A DNA stretch of 64,000 bases from the NCBI GenBank assembly GCA_039000515.1, contig JBCFYV010011164.1, forward strand, positions 32,975,021 to 33,039,020, written 5' to 3'. The DNA comes from Timema cristinae. Taxonomy: Eukaryota > Arthropoda > Insecta > Phasmatodea > Timematidae. The notes under the pieces are model-generated. The model had not been told where the DNA came from, searched no databases, and saw only the letters and a program-made list of their open reading frames with translations. Both the position numbers and the translations under genes were made by a program. Shown in pieces: positions 1-11,849 of the stretch (the stretch's first letter is position 1; every line of letters begins with the position of its first letter).

Positions 1-1069
1 TAATGACTTCCTGGTACTAATCTAGCTACAATTGTTTAGCCACTTCTCCTATCTGATAGAAGAAGTGGCGAGTACATTTACAAATATATTTAATGAAGGT
101 ATGGAAAGGATCAAACATAAAAGAGATGTACAAGTTTAATAATTCAATTATTTAAATTTAAACAGTTGAAAATAATACAAATGGTTCGAAGATATCAAAT
201 ACAAAATTTTCCAATGTTTATTGATGAGAATTATATCTTTACTTTAGAAATTCTTGCCCGAAATGGGTGCGTTAGGTGCTAGCAGCTAGGTTTGACCTGT
301 AACCACGACAAGTATGGTTGTGTCTATATTAGAAAGGTGTAACGCTTTAAAGTAGAACTAACACACATTATAACACGAAGGTACGTCTGCCTCAACACAA
401 CAGCAGTTTAAATTGGAAGAAATTATTATTTTAAGGTTAAACATCAATAGATAACACAACTCCAGCCTTGCGGCTACTAGACTTTAACCTAATAAGTATC
501 TAAAGGAATTATAGTTAACTATACCTAATTCTAGACAGTCCTAGCTTAAAGACTTACAACGTTGGTATTTAAATGAGCTAGCTAACACGAATTAACTCCA
601 TATTGAGTTATGATATACAAAGGTTAAGTTCCTAGAATAGGAACAATAAGCCTTAAAATAGTTAATGGTGAGCTACCAGGAATCTAGTTGTAAAGATACG
701 ATGGCCGGTCTATTCCTCATTAGTACTGCCTTGTCATTCAATAGGATATTTAAATATCAACATAAGTCTGAACATAAATTATAACACCAGCAAAGAGTCA
801 AACATTAACTAATTCAAACGGCTCCTAAAGGGGGCCGGACAAAATAAACAATAACACGCGGACCATTACTATGGACAAGTAGAGTACCCACGAGTTGTTC
901 ACCGTACAAAGGTACAAGAATAGAAAGATTAGAGGCTAGTATCAGTCAAAGACCCAACTAGGTCATGGAACAAAGCTATAGACAATCTGATTTCCACCAT
1001 ATTTAGATGTAAATATTTAGCCTAACTTGAACCTGGCTATACAGTAAAGGGCATATGGTTATTGCCCCG
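1..1069. other. Unassigned AT-rich DNA
   Basis: No long open frame, RNA gene or recognisable transposon domain is visible on either strand. Short purine-rich and AT-rich stretches alternate. It abuts the 50-bp minisatellite and could be more diverged copies of the same locus or untranslated transposon sequence, but I see nothing that decides this. Confidence 0.4.
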
Positions 1070-1070
1070 G

Positions 1071-1425
1071 TTGTCCTATGGACATAGAAAAACAGACCAC
1101 AAACCCTGATATTCTAAAATATGTCTTATGGACATGGGCAAACTGAGCATAAATCCTGACATTCAAAAATATTTCTTTTGGACATATAAAAACAAGTTAG
1201 AATCTGAAATACAAAACTATGTCTTATGGACATAAAATATAGAGCATAGGCCCTGATACTCAAAAATATGTCTCATGGATATAGAAAAACAAGTCAGAAA
1301 CTCTGACATGCACAACTATGTCTTATGGACATGATAAAAATTAGTTATGAATGTCAAAGTTCTGTCTATGTTTTATGGACATGGTAAAACATATCACAAA
1401 GACCCTCTCAACTATTAATAGATTA
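1071..1425. repeat. Minisatellite, ~50-bp unit, about 7 copies
   Basis: The core tcttatggacat recurs with near-constant spacing, at about 1073, 1123, 1173, 1222, 1271, 1321 and 1371. Between cores each unit carries a variable A-rich stretch with a ctgatattcaaaaatatg-like segment. Copies are diverged (tcctatgg, ttcttttgg, tctcatgg, ttttatgg), so the array looks old. No protein frame runs through it. Confidence 0.85.
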
Positions 1426-1744
1426 AGTTATCATATTTATAGAATTTACTTAATCTGTGGTGAGGAGAGATACCGACGCCTCAAACATCGTGATAACCAC
1501 TAACTTAGTCCACTGGTCCTCGTTTAACTTCTAGGATGTACTCCGACGAATCGTTAAACAGAACAAAATGTGACAGTCACAGTCACAGTCGAATGACATG
1601 CTCTAATACTCCTGAAGGGGAGCACGAGAGCAATTTCCAACACGTACCAACCAATTGGTCATACCGTGTGGTTCGCAAGTAAAAAGTCAGGATGTCACGT
1701 TTCATTAAGATCTGGAATAGAGAACCAGAGAAAATATATTATTA
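1426..1744. other. Unassigned stretch between minisatellite and LINE
   Basis: Moderate GC with no supported gene. It contains a short 6-bp tandem (tgacag/tcacag type) at 1571-1590. It could include the distal 3' untranslated region of the minus-strand LINE, but no poly-A or other 3' end is evident. Confidence 0.3.
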
Positions 1745-1863
1745 GTAATAGTGGGGGGGAAAAGAATTTTTGGGAAACCTAATAAGGGTTTTTAGAGTTA
1801 CGTGCAGAGACACTACTCATGGGGGGCTGGGTGAGACCCTCCCAAACCACTGTTGTCACATCT

Positions 1864-3300
1864 CGCTTATCCGAGCAGGGCTTTGGGACGTCGATGGAAC
1901 CCACCAGGGTATATGACGTAGTTCCCAAGCCCTTGGATAAGAGGTTTGGTGGCTCCGGGAATTCTGGCGTAGAAGGACTGCACTAGTCCCCGGAAGTGGT
2001 CCTTGATGCTAGACATATCCAGGTTACGATGCAGAGTCTCATTCCAGACATACCTAGGGGCGCCCACAATGATCCTCAGACACACGCTCTGAAACAGCTT
2101 CATCCTCCTCATATACCTGTCCCCAGGTGGCCCCAAGCGGGACACGCATACTCGAGGATAGGTCTGAGCAACTGCTTGTACAGCGTCAGAACGTTCATTG
2201 TTAACAGGGCGCCACGCCTCTTAAGCAATGGGCCTAGGATTTCCAGCCTTTGCCTAGCCTTGTTGAGTCTCCCGTTACAGTGTCGTCTCCAGGTCAGTTT
2301 GGTGTCCAGCGCAAGTCCCAGGTACTTAACACTGTCCGTCCATCTGATCTGTTCTCCGAACATCCGAGTAGGACCGGCCTGTAAAACTTTATTTTCCATG
2401 TGAAGAGCATTGCAGTGCTCTTATCCACGTCAATACTTGTTCTCCAGGTGGGGGGCAGCCCTACCTCCAACTGTGTCAGGTGCGTCTGGAGTCGCCTCTC
2501 CACCAGCTGCCCTGGCCACGACTCCGCTACTAGAGCCGTGTCTTCCATATACAGTGCCAACTTGGTGTCTGGGGATTTTGGAATTTCCTTCACATATAGA
2601 CTGAAGAGCACATGGCCCATCATGGAACCCTGTGGCACTCCAGCCCGGATGCTTCTTACTTGGTAGTGGCGTTCCCAAAAGTAGTGAAGAAGGTGTGGTA
2701 ATGTAGATAAGATTGAACAACCTTAACTAGGTAGAAGGGCAGGTTCAGGGAGAGGAGTTTGAAAAGGAGATCTTCGTGCAAAACACGGTCGAACGCCTTT
2801 GCCACGTCGATAAAGACAGCACCAGTCAGCCCGTTGATGTTGAAGTTACTCGTGACCAGCTCCACGAGCCGGGCGAGTTGGTGAGACGTAGCATATCCCA
2901 CCCAAAAGTCGAACTGCTCGTCCACCAAGATGCCCGCCTCGCGAACATGTCGGGTCAGTCTCGTCAGTAGTATTCTCTCTAACAACTTGCCCAGAAATTC
3001 GAGCAAGTTGATCAGTTGGCAGGACGAAGCTAGGGACAGGTCCTTACCCGGTTTATGAAAGCAAAGGACGTTGGCGTGCTTCCAGAGCTTGGGGAAATTA
3101 CTCAGGAACAGGAGGCGTTGAATAACTCCACGAGGAAGTTAATCGCCTCCAAGGAAAGCTTTCTGAGGACCAAGTTACTGATACCGTTGGGTCCAGAGGC
3201 CTTGTTTTGTTTTAGTGTGGCTATCACCCGCGATATTTCTGTCACCTTCGTGGGTTAGGGTTCATCCAGGGGTCTGTACAAGACCGCACTGATGACCTGA
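1864..3300 (-). pseudogene. LINE ORF2, reverse transcriptase and C-terminal part, broken
   Basis: Fragments follow the Jockey reverse transcriptase order. A piece around 3150-3250 contains NKASGPNGI. The 2656-3006 frame has DEQFDFWVGYATSHQL and FIDVAKAFDRV (about residues 65-75). The 2294-2638 frame has MPQGSMMGHVLF and then YMEDTAL (30-36) where active enzymes have a Y/F-A-D-D box. The 2109-2399 frame has VKYLGLALDTKLTWRRH and LRPILEYACPAWG. The 1867-2145 frame ends with the conserved RPKALLG tail. At least three frameshifts separate these pieces and the catalytic box carries D to E, so this copy is inactive on two counts. Confidence 0.88.
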
Positions 3301-3607
3301 GCCACGTGCGCAACGTGCACCTGGTCTGACGGGTTATCAGTCGGTACAAATTGCACCTCTAAGTGCTCAGAGACAGGATCAGCCTTCTCTTGGTCAGAGT
3401 TGGCCACCCCATTGCGACCCACAATAGGCAGCCTTGGTGCGGAGATCTACATAAAGTTCCTCGTCATTTGCCGCAGGGACCTGTCCTGCACGCACAGACT
3501 CTCAATCTTGTCTTCACAGACACTGTTCCCGGTATTCTCGGACCATCTCCCGAACCAGCATGGACTTTGCGGCTCCAGTTGGCCTTGTCTGCTGGGTCTC
3601 TCAAGAT

Positions 3608-4626
3608 TTACCAAGCCTTCCTCAGCCGATTTTTCTCCCGGACGTTCCTGAGGATAAAATCGCGCCAAGAAGCCTGTGGCGCCCTCTTAGGATCGTGCCT
3701 CGGCATCGAAGCTTTGAGCGACCCTTTGATGGTGGAAGTTATGAGCTCCGCACCGCAATCGATTTCTGCTGGTGTTCGAAAGGTAGGGGTGGGTCCCAAC
3801 CTCTCTCTCAACACACTCGTAAACCTGTCCCAGTCAGTGCGCTTTAGGTCGGGTTTTTCGGGAGAGTCTACAAAGGAAACCGTGCGTCCCATGTTCGCAA
3901 GAACGGGGTTGTGATCCGAGTCTATCTCGGCTAGAGACTTCAGCAGTAACAACTTTCTGATCACTCTGGAGACAACAAAGTCAATGACGTCCGGGAAACC
4001 AATGGGATTGAGAGGGAAGTGGGTAGGGGTGGGAGGGCCGGAAGCCACCAGACCGTGTTGATTTATGACGTCGCAGAGAAATCCGCCACGAGCACTTATA
4101 ATCCTAGAGCCCCATGAAGGGTGCTTAGCGTTGAAGTCACCACCGATTAAAACAGGCGTGGTACCTCGAAGCAGCACCCCCATTCAGCACTCGTAGCCCG
4201 GTCGAACCGGAGGTAGGGAGGGAAGTAGATGGAAATGAGACGCACTGGGCCGGTCGAGGTCACCAGTTGGATAGCCGATGCTTCCATGTATTGGAGGGTA
4301 GGAAGCGAGACGACGTGATGGTCAAGGCCCCACCGGACCAGGACCACCATCCCAACCATTGCCACATCTCCCGCTTGGTCGTTCCGATGGCAGATGAACT
4401 CTGCTAACGAGAACCTCATTGCGGAGCGCAAGTGGGTTTCTTCCAACAGCATTACATCGACACGATGCATTGCCAGGAAACTTTTAAGCTCAGCTTTCTT
4501 CCCCGCGACTCCGTTGGCGTTCCAGAGTGTGATCGTGAGCTCCTTCAGCATTGTTGGTCCTCTATTCGGGTGTACTGCAATGAGAGACCAGGTAGAGGAT
4601 GATATGCTCCATGACCTGGTGGCCAC
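3608..4626 (-). pseudogene. LINE ORF2, endonuclease part (AP-like), frameshifted
   Basis: This part would nick target DNA to start target-primed reverse transcription. The 4147-4626 frame starts close to TITLWNANGV (residues 31-40) and has LLEETHL (about 60-66), the N and E motifs of exonuclease-endonuclease-phosphatase folds. It then runs off frame near 4165-4183. The 3608-4183 frame continues with GGDFNAKHPSW (residues 14-24) and SDHNPV (89-94), the D-x-N and D-H catalytic motifs. All the expected catalytic residues are thus still present, but they are split by one frameshift with an overlap of about 37 bp. The C-terminal linker towards the reverse transcriptase is also interrupted around 3.3-3.6 kb. 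Confidence 0.85.
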
Positions 4627-4764
4627 GGTTACTCCTTGGAGACTCCTGGACCTTCCTCAAGTGACTCGATTAAAAGTTCCATGGGTCCAGTCCCGGAATA
4701 CCCTTGAGTAGCTCAATGCAAATTTTTTAGCTTTGCGGTATCATCCTCAGGTGTGGGAAACGGG

Positions 4765-6061
4765 TCAGGTGTGGGGGTGGCAGGGGTAAAAGGGTAGGAG
4801 TTGTAAGTGGTAGGAAAGGGTTAGAAGGGTGCTAAGGGGTAGGGTTAGAGGTGAGGGTTGCGGGAGTAGTGGGGGTTGGGATAGGGAGAGGAGCGATTTC
4901 GGGCGGACCCTGGCCGAAAGGGTAGAACCGGATGCCACCGGTTCAAGTAGGGTGGTTTTGGCAGGTGTCTCGGCCTGAGGTGAAGGGGTTGGTCTCTCTG
5001 ACAGGACACTGGCGAAAGATTGCACCAGTGGCTTTAGTTTTGAAGCGGGAGTCAACGTCACCCTCCGTCCCGCAACGTGCCCTGAGGGCTTCTGGCCTTC
5101 ACCTAGCCCATCCACCCTCCCTTCTTGACCCTTGGAGGCACGCAAATTCCCTGCCACCCGCAAGGACCTGTGCGTGGGACAGCCCCACTACGCCGAGGAA
5201 TGAGCTCCTGAGTAGTGCAGGCACTTCGAGGGAGTGCACTGAACCGGGCCACCTGAGGACTTTTACTTCTCCACCCTGACGTGGAGCCCACATAGGACTG
5301 ATATGGAGTACAGCCTAGCGGTACGCTCCCCGGGCATCAGAGAGACAACGAAGTTCAGCAACCGCTGGCTTTCTCCGGTCTTTTGATCCCGCTTCCATTG
5401 GAAGAGCATCTGGGTGATGGATTTAATGGGGAAGCCCATCTCCACTAGCTCTTCCCTGGATGTCATCAGCGTTTGTCCGTGTCAGGAGTCCCTTCACCAC
5501 AACCCTGACCAGTCGCTCCCCGGCCCAGCTCGTAGGACAATGCTGGATCCCTAGCTCTGCAAGAACTTCTGGAGGGCGCGTAATCTTCCTCTGACCGCAC
5601 TGGAGACGCACTTGGTTCCCCGGCTGCCTGACCACCTCGAACCTTGGACCGGTTGTCCCTCGCCACCTTGGAGTAGTCCTCCACATCACACAATATGATG
5701 GGAGGGATCCTCTTCTTTGCTCTGCCAGCCATCCCAGAGCCACTAGTACCAGGCTAGGTTGAGGCACGGCTTGCGTTGTTACCCGTAGGTTTCCCCTCTT
5801 CCCACCTTTACCCAACGCTGGCGCACCCTGGCCCGGGCCACCACTGACCTCGCTCTCATCAAGAAATAATTCAAGAAGATTTTTTACATTTAAATCTTCC
5901 AGTAAATAAGTTTTTTTACTATCCTTGAGGCTGTAGTGAGCTTTTTGGCCTTGAGACTGCCAAAAAAAACACGGACTTATCAATATTCGCAGGTGGAAGA
6001 TTATTACCTCTGTTCTGATGTTTTCTTCTCCTGTCCACAGGAGATTATCCAGTTTCACCAA
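4765..6061 (-). pseudogene. LINE ORF1 (gag-like, PRE/C2HC type), broken
   Basis: ORF1 proteins of Jockey elements bind the element RNA and form particles. Fragments in at least three frames line up with the family order. The 5466-5732 frame gives a basic start with IPPIILCDVEDY. The 5423-6061 frame gives FEVVRQPGNQVRLQ and then RLVRVVVKGL. The 5263-5466 frame gives the GFPIKSITQM block ending in HVRVEK. A stop follows directly, and then a decayed zinc-knuckle region (GPVQC visible in frame, later cysteines mutated). The 4765-5163 frame is the proline/serine-rich C-terminal part with SFASVLSERP. Two or more frameshifts and one stop are needed to join these, so the gene is dead. The exact start is uncertain; the methionine at 6061 only opens the longest frame. 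Confidence 0.75.
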
Positions 6062-6100
6062 GGGACATTTTTATTGTTTGAACCCTATTATTTGTTAAAA

Positions 6101-7750
6101 CAAAAAAGGATATAAAGGCCTTAAAACAAACTGGCTTTATTTCCTCTAATCACTCGAACTTTGTGAGAGTAAGAAAAGTAATTAAACTGTGTTTGCTCAT
6201 TTTTTCGTGGCCATCTTCTTTTAAGCGAATGAAGGGAAATTAAACCAGCTAGCTAACAGTTTTGGCTATCTCTACCTTTATCTCGGCCTGTGTCATTGCA
6301 TATCTTAATTAAAGAATTTCTTTCTTCAATACTAGCTTTCTTAAAATACTCGAATCTTTTACAGTTACAATCTTCAACAGTCTCGTACGTACTATCTCCT
6401 GAGTTTCTTCGTAGCATCCTAATTTCTTCCTACTCCTTTTCGTTTCTTTGTTGAACTTTCTGAGTCAGCCCTAGTGTTTTCGTCACTGTACGAATCAGAT
6501 CCCGAAACAAATTGGTCTGATTATTAAATTTAAAGAATGTATTAAAGCACCTAAATGACATGAAAATTATGCAAACATGAAATAATCACAATATTAAAAT
6601 AATTATATATAATTATAATATTATAACAATTACAATATTAAAAATACAATATAATAACAATTTACAAGCATAAGAATTCAACTCAACCCCAGTAAAGCTA
6701 CATTTAACAATGTTACAGCTGTTTCACAACTCCACTTTATCGGAATATGGAGGAGTTATACTGGCCGCGGACTCTGACGGTTTTTCCCTGGTTTGAAAGT
6801 GACTGTGATGGTTCTTCCCCTGTGCCCTTCAATTGGATAAACTGCTAAAAATGATCACTTCCTAAAGCGTCTCAACGCATTGCAGATGTTCAGAAATTCA
6901 ACATTGTTTATAAATAATTTTTAAATTCAAAATCTTGTTTTTGCCAAAGTCTATAAATATATCAACATACATTAAACCCATATTTTAAGTTTTATATAAA
7001 TAATTTTAATTAAAATATATATTTACTCTAATAATTTTTAAAAACATTCTACACAATATTTTAAATTCAGGGATTAAGTGAAATGTTGAGAGAAATAGTT
7101 ATGTCCTTCCAAATAAGGCCACTGTTTTAATTATCCCAACTTATAGCATGCTAAGATAATTGGGAATATTTAACATGACCGTACAAACCAAGATGGTAGT
7201 AAAACAAGAAGCTTAAAAAAAAAAGCTTTGAAGCTTCAGAACTGCGATTCCAATAATAAATACTCCAGTGTATGGTTATAACCCTTCAAATAGGTTTTTA
7301 TTTATAGTGCAGGAGATGTAAGCCAGAAATTACACAAACCTTTAACAAATTAGTACAAGCAAGGAATTTGGAAGAAATGTTGCATTTTCAACTGATTTTT
7401 GCAATTTTAGTTTTTTCAAGGTCAAAACCTATTTTTCTTTTACTATTGAGATTTATACACTTTGCTAACTACCTAACCTCACAGATTATTAAACATACAT
7501 GCTATCTACAACTGTTCAAAGGTCATATGTTGGTCCACTCTCCCATATTTTATGTGAAATATAAGGCCGTAAATAGTCTTAACTCATAACACAAACAAAA
7601 GTATATAGCTCCTTGTGATAATGTAAAGATTAAAAATATAATTGAATGATTGTTTTAACTTATACCGACAAACCAACCATTTGGTCGTTCAAATATTTCC
7701 AAACTATTCAAAAAACACATTTTTAAACCGAGAGTTTTAAGTGGCACAAA
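6101..7750. other. AT-rich DNA, no gene seen
   Basis: There are only short open frames without recognisable motifs (for example 7368-7589 on the plus strand). A small A-rich hairpin, gaagctt...aagcttc, lies at about 7208-7237 with an A10 run in its loop. The first 150 bp may include the LINE 5' untranslated region. Nothing else is supportable. Confidence 0.4.
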
Positions 7751-7751
7751 A

Positions 7752-8062
7752 CCCTCAAAAGTGGTCACGTGGTCAATAGCATCAACTTCCTCTTGTGTGG
7801 TTTTCTTTCGGTGGGGACATTGGGGTTCGAATTTTTGTAGGATTTACTGAGATGAATTTTGATGATGGGAAGATTCGGGTTCGAATCCTTGTTGGGTCAA
7901 CTGAAGGTGATTTTTTTCTAATTGTTTTCCGACTCTCCTCCCACGAAACTGCTGATAAATTACCTTTAAAATACCTACTTCCTCATCCCTACTCCATTAG
8001 AGTAATCATCATAATGTGCGTATAATCTTAGCAGGTAATTAAGACGCGGTGATGTAAAAAAA
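7752..8062 (+). mobile_element. SINE family 1 copy, diverged
   Basis: It follows the order of the better-preserved family 1 copies: a tRNA-like head (tggtcacgtggtcaatagc, then a B-box-like gggttcgaatcc at about 7878-7889), a pyrimidine-rich middle with cgactctcctcccacgaaa, and a tail ending cgtataat...taagacgcggtg. The head appears expanded or partly duplicated, because ggttcgaat occurs twice (about 7827 and 7880). Confidence 0.7.
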
Positions 8063-9139
8063 GTCAAGAAATTAAAATACCTGCAAATTAGGGCCATTGT
8101 ATACATACATTTTGATATTGGATCTAGGGTACGTAAGACTATAATCAATTTATCTATTTCATGAAGATAAGATGTTTGTACTTAAAACATTTACTGAACC
8201 ATACGGATCCTTATAAAATTGTTTATTTCGTATTTTTTTCATGAAGATCCTTTAATACATATTAAAATGGAAGAATATTATAGACGAACCATTTTGTTGA
8301 TGAAATATTTTTATTGGAATATATTGCACCAGTACATCGTTTCCTCTGGGGCAAAACATACTTCTTTTCCTTGTCTTTCTATACTCCATCTTTCCCTCTC
8401 ATATGATTGATAGCACTGCTTTAAATATTCTAGGATAAAATGAGAACGGGAAGAAAAAAATGTCAAATATTCAACTCCGGCGCTGACGCATAAATTCCAG
8501 GGAGGAATTTCCTCAGTGATGTTATAATTTTTCACATGACATTTTAGCGAATATAAATATATAGCCATGAAGATTCAGATATTTTTTAAACAAAATACTT
8601 CTATCATTATTTTTATAATTGAAGGTAACATTTATGTATAATATTAATGTACATTTTATGTAAAAGAATTATAATATTATGGAGCATGGGAAAGAAAGTT
8701 AAGTTTACTGGCTCATTCACAAGATATTAAATTGTATGGACTTTTATCGTAAAGAAAAAATTACCATGTTAGTAATAAACGATAATTATTATATATATTA
8801 CCTTTTTAAATGAGATAAAACGTTAGTAACAATTAAACGGTTTGATTGTATATCCCAATATTTTTTCAAGTTTGTTGGCTGTATTAAATAATTTAAACTG
8901 TGCAATTTATTTTTAATGTCTCTCAAACATCAGACATTAATTGAAATACATGTTTAAACTTGTATAAATTACCAAACCATGGTTTATATTATTATTATTA
9001 TTATTATATTATTATTATTTTTATATAAGTGAACCGTCGACACACAGCTAAATTGACATAAGAAATCCTAATAATTAAACTTTTTTTTAATGCGCCAAGT
9101 TTTATTATCCATAATATCTAACCACCTATTTAAAATACT
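8063..9139. repeat. AT-rich DNA with a (TTA)n microsatellite
   Basis: Mostly unassigned AT-rich DNA. An interrupted (TTA)n run lies at about 8990-9020; it could be the remains of a SINE tail or an independent microsatellite. Open frames at 8219-8410 and 8311-8568 show no domain signatures. Confidence 0.4.
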
Positions 9140-9216
9140 AAGGCATGAATGAAGAAGTAGTAATTTTAGAGAAACAGTACCCACATTTGTGTGGAGGGAG
9201 AGGATAAACCAGTTTA
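9140..9216 (-). mobile_element. SINE family 1 fragment
   Basis: The segment with cccacatttgtgtggagg and the following gagaggataaaccagttta matches the middle of minus-strand family 1 copies (cccgcatttgcgtggagg in the 16.5-kb copy). Both the head and the tail are missing or unrecognisable. Confidence 0.6.
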
Positions 9217-9437
9217 TGAAATGCTAATCTTGGATCACACGGGAGTGATAAGTCTTATCTCGCTGCCCAACGATACGGATGAATCACAAGATAATATATC
9301 GCTGTTATTAAGGGACTAACTTTAAAAATTTAATTAACTAATCATAAGCAAGCTGGTCCATTAATCATTCATGTATCAACTTTACTATATCAATTTTTTG
9401 AACTATGGTCTCAATATAATATAAATTTAAATAAGAA

Positions 9438-9697
9438 ACAACCTGCTTCAGTGACCTCATGGTCTAAGACGTAACTCTCGAAATAAACTAGTCTGCTGAT
9501 TACGAGAAAATCTTATTTCTAATCTCAGATAGGTGTGTTAAGGGTTTTTTTTTCCTAAAAGATTTTCTACTCTTCCTCCATGCAAATGCAAGTACACTTA
9601 CTCTAAATTCAACCTTCTTCCTCCTTAACATTTAAATGTAATTAGTGCATATGCGTATAGTGCTAACGGGTGGTAAGACATGGTGTTAAAATAAAAT
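9438..9697 (+). mobile_element. SINE family 1 copy (plus strand)
   Basis: The head begins cctgcttcagtgacctcatg and is followed by ggtctaagacg (A-box-like). The middle has tctactcttcctccatgcaa, and the tail is gctaacgggtggtaagacat followed by an A/T-rich run. The B box is degraded. It is tail-to-tail with the next copy on the opposite strand. Confidence 0.8.
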
Positions 9698-9710
9698 AAT
9701 AAGAAATTCA

Positions 9711-9965
9711 GTTTTTTTAGTGCCGCGTCTTACTACCCATTAGGGTTATACGCCTATGTACTAATTACATAGTGAGTTTGAGAATAGGAGGCTCAGTTTA
9801 AAGTAAATGGGCCCCAATTTACGTGGAGGGAGAGGGGAAAACCATTTAGGGAAAAACACCCGTAATGCACCCGATCGGAATCGAACCTCAATATCCCCGT
9901 CTTTGGCAGTCTAGTCCAACACGAGATTAGCGCGTTAGACCACGCGGCCACTGAAGCGTGTTCAG
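9711..9965 (-). mobile_element. SINE family 1 copy with target duplication (minus strand)
   Basis: The inverted tail tgccgcgtcttactaccc lies at the left end and the tRNA-like head at the right end, with gatcggaatcgaacctc as the complement of a B box and cgcggccactgaagcg as the complement of the 5' end. A 9-bp direct repeat agaaattca flanks it (9702-9710 and 9966-9974), the target-site duplication expected for LINE-driven insertion. Confidence 0.85.
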
Positions 9966-9975
9966 AGAAATTCAT

Positions 9976-11479
9976 TTAAGTTAGGTAGAATAAATACCCT
10001 ATTCTTATTATAATTTTAAAAACAAATTTAAAATTCTCTCTTTTGATTAATTTTGAAATTTAGAATTTTCATACACATCCAAGTTTTTTAAGCTTTTATT
10101 AAACATATTTAATATAACTAGTCAATATCTCTATAAATCGCTATCTATTTTAATTTATTTTTTTCTCAGTAAAAGATAATCATTATAGGTTACAAATTCC
10201 TTAAGAAACTTATTTTTGGCACGGTTCCACCATCTTGCTTCAAGTTATACACTAACATTTCAATAAATAATATTATTTTAATGAAAGTTTGGGCCAAACA
10301 TACAGGAAATAAAAATATTATTTTTATTACAACAAATAAAGATAATTTTATGAGTGAAAAAGTTTGCGTTCCAGAAAAAAGTAAACTTAAAGAACTAAGG
10401 GAAGATTATAATATTATCTTTTACGTGCACCCCGACGTAAACCAAACAATCAGATACCATCAAAACTCATGACATTGATATCCATACTCAGTCGGGCCAG
10501 AGCGGTGTAAAGTAACCACCATTACCTACCAGCTTGATGCATTGAAATGACATAAAATAGAAGGCACAATCTATCGTAAACAACGCATTTATTGGCGATA
10601 TCGGAAGTTCGAGTTTTCTGTGTTGCACCGAGGTATTATAGTTTGTTGGTTATTTTTGTGTGCGAGAGAGAAAGTTGCCGGTGATTTTAGCTTGCGAGAG
10701 GATAAGGGAGGGAAGAGGAGGGTTAAAGGGCGGGACATTACAACGACCATGAACGAGGGTTACCCACAACTTGCATGATTTACGAGAGGGCTCCATTGTA
10801 CCATGTAAATATCTATGTATTTTGGTTTAAACACAGGAATTTAGTTCCGATGTCGTTATACAACCAAATCTAGATCCCCCATTCCCCTCCTCCCCCAATT
10901 TTTTTTGTGGTACATTGCTATTAGAAGTATGTCCCCCTAAAAATATAACATTTTTTGTTTTTAAAATATAAAATACATTACCACTGCTAATAGCTAAACG
11001 GATTTACTGTACATACACAATAACATCATTGGTGTAATGGATGACATCTGGGAAATATTTATTGTTATGTAAAACCGAAGTGGTCACCTCACTCTGGAAG
11101 AGAATTTAGTTTTAAAATGTTTCTATCCATGATACATACACTCGGATATAGTTTTATTCTTTGAGAGAAACAGATCTATGGTTTAATAAGCGTATGCTGA
11201 ACCAGATTTAGTTTAGTTTGGAATCAAAGTAATTAATTTATTCTAGTAAATAATGGAGGGATTAGTTGTAATTAAAAGCTCTTTTATCTTTGTATTTAGG
11301 TAAGAAATGTAAAACGAAGGAAAGAAAACCATATCTACTATTCGTATAAAGTTTGAACTTGTTGCTTTTCAAAATCATATTTTATTTGCATCAAGCGGTC
11401 AATGATGAATATTCGATTATGAATGTATATAATATATTATGGTAGTTACAGACATTTGTACATCACATATTTAATAAAA
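9976..11479. other. Unassigned DNA, no supported gene
   Basis: A 63-codon frame at 10281-10472 is lysine-rich and has no recognised motif. About 10.69-10.74 kb is purine-rich with one gggcgggac box, but there is no other promoter evidence. I see no transposon termini. Confidence 0.35.
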
Positions 11480-11665
11480 TGGGACAGGGATGAGTAAGAC
11501 TATATTTAAAGAAACTGTACTTACATTTCCTTGAAGGTTAAGTGGTAAACCATTTAAATTAAACATTTTGAGTGCATCTGAACGGAAATTGAGCCCCAAT
11601 CTCCCCCTCATCAGCAATACATTTTATAACGTGAGTGACTCCTTAGACCAAGGGCCACCAATTTA
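11480..11665 (-). mobile_element. SINE family 1 fragment, diverged
   Basis: The middle (cttacatttccttgaagg...ggtaaaccattta) and the head complement (ggaaattgagccccaatctc, then ccttagaccaagggccacca) match the minus-strand family 1 pattern. The conserved gacgcggtgc tail is lost. Confidence 0.6.
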
Positions 11666-11849
11666 TTTGATTAACTTACTAAAACAACTCTAAAATTTTA
11701 AATCGTTCCACAAGCTAGATACTTCAATTAAAAATTGCTCTCATTATGTAAATACATTAAAAAAGAAAAATAATAAATAACTTCCTTAAAATCTGCAGAA
11801 ATAAACCATTTGGAAACGACCATAAATTAATCAGAACCTATTTACGTAG

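Larger units (their letters stand above)
1745..6100 (-). mobile_element. Degenerate Jockey-type non-LTR retrotransposon
   Basis: Reading on the minus strand from about 6.06 kb down to 1.86 kb, the order is a gag-like ORF1 with a PRE/C2HC-type region, then ORF2 with an AP-like endonuclease followed by a reverse transcriptase. This is the layout of the Jockey clade. The body has clearly higher GC than the surrounding AT-rich DNA. Each ORF is split among several frames by indels and stops, so the copy is inactive. The terminal boundaries are uncertain: there is no clear 3' oligo-A and no target duplication I could find. The stop of ORF2 (complement of the taa at 1864-1866) is followed by about 120 bp of probable 3' untranslated sequence. 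Confidence 0.9.

Noticed and set aside
10281..10472. 63-codon lysine-rich plus-strand frame
   Set aside because: Short, AT-rich, no motif, no splice-site or promoter support.
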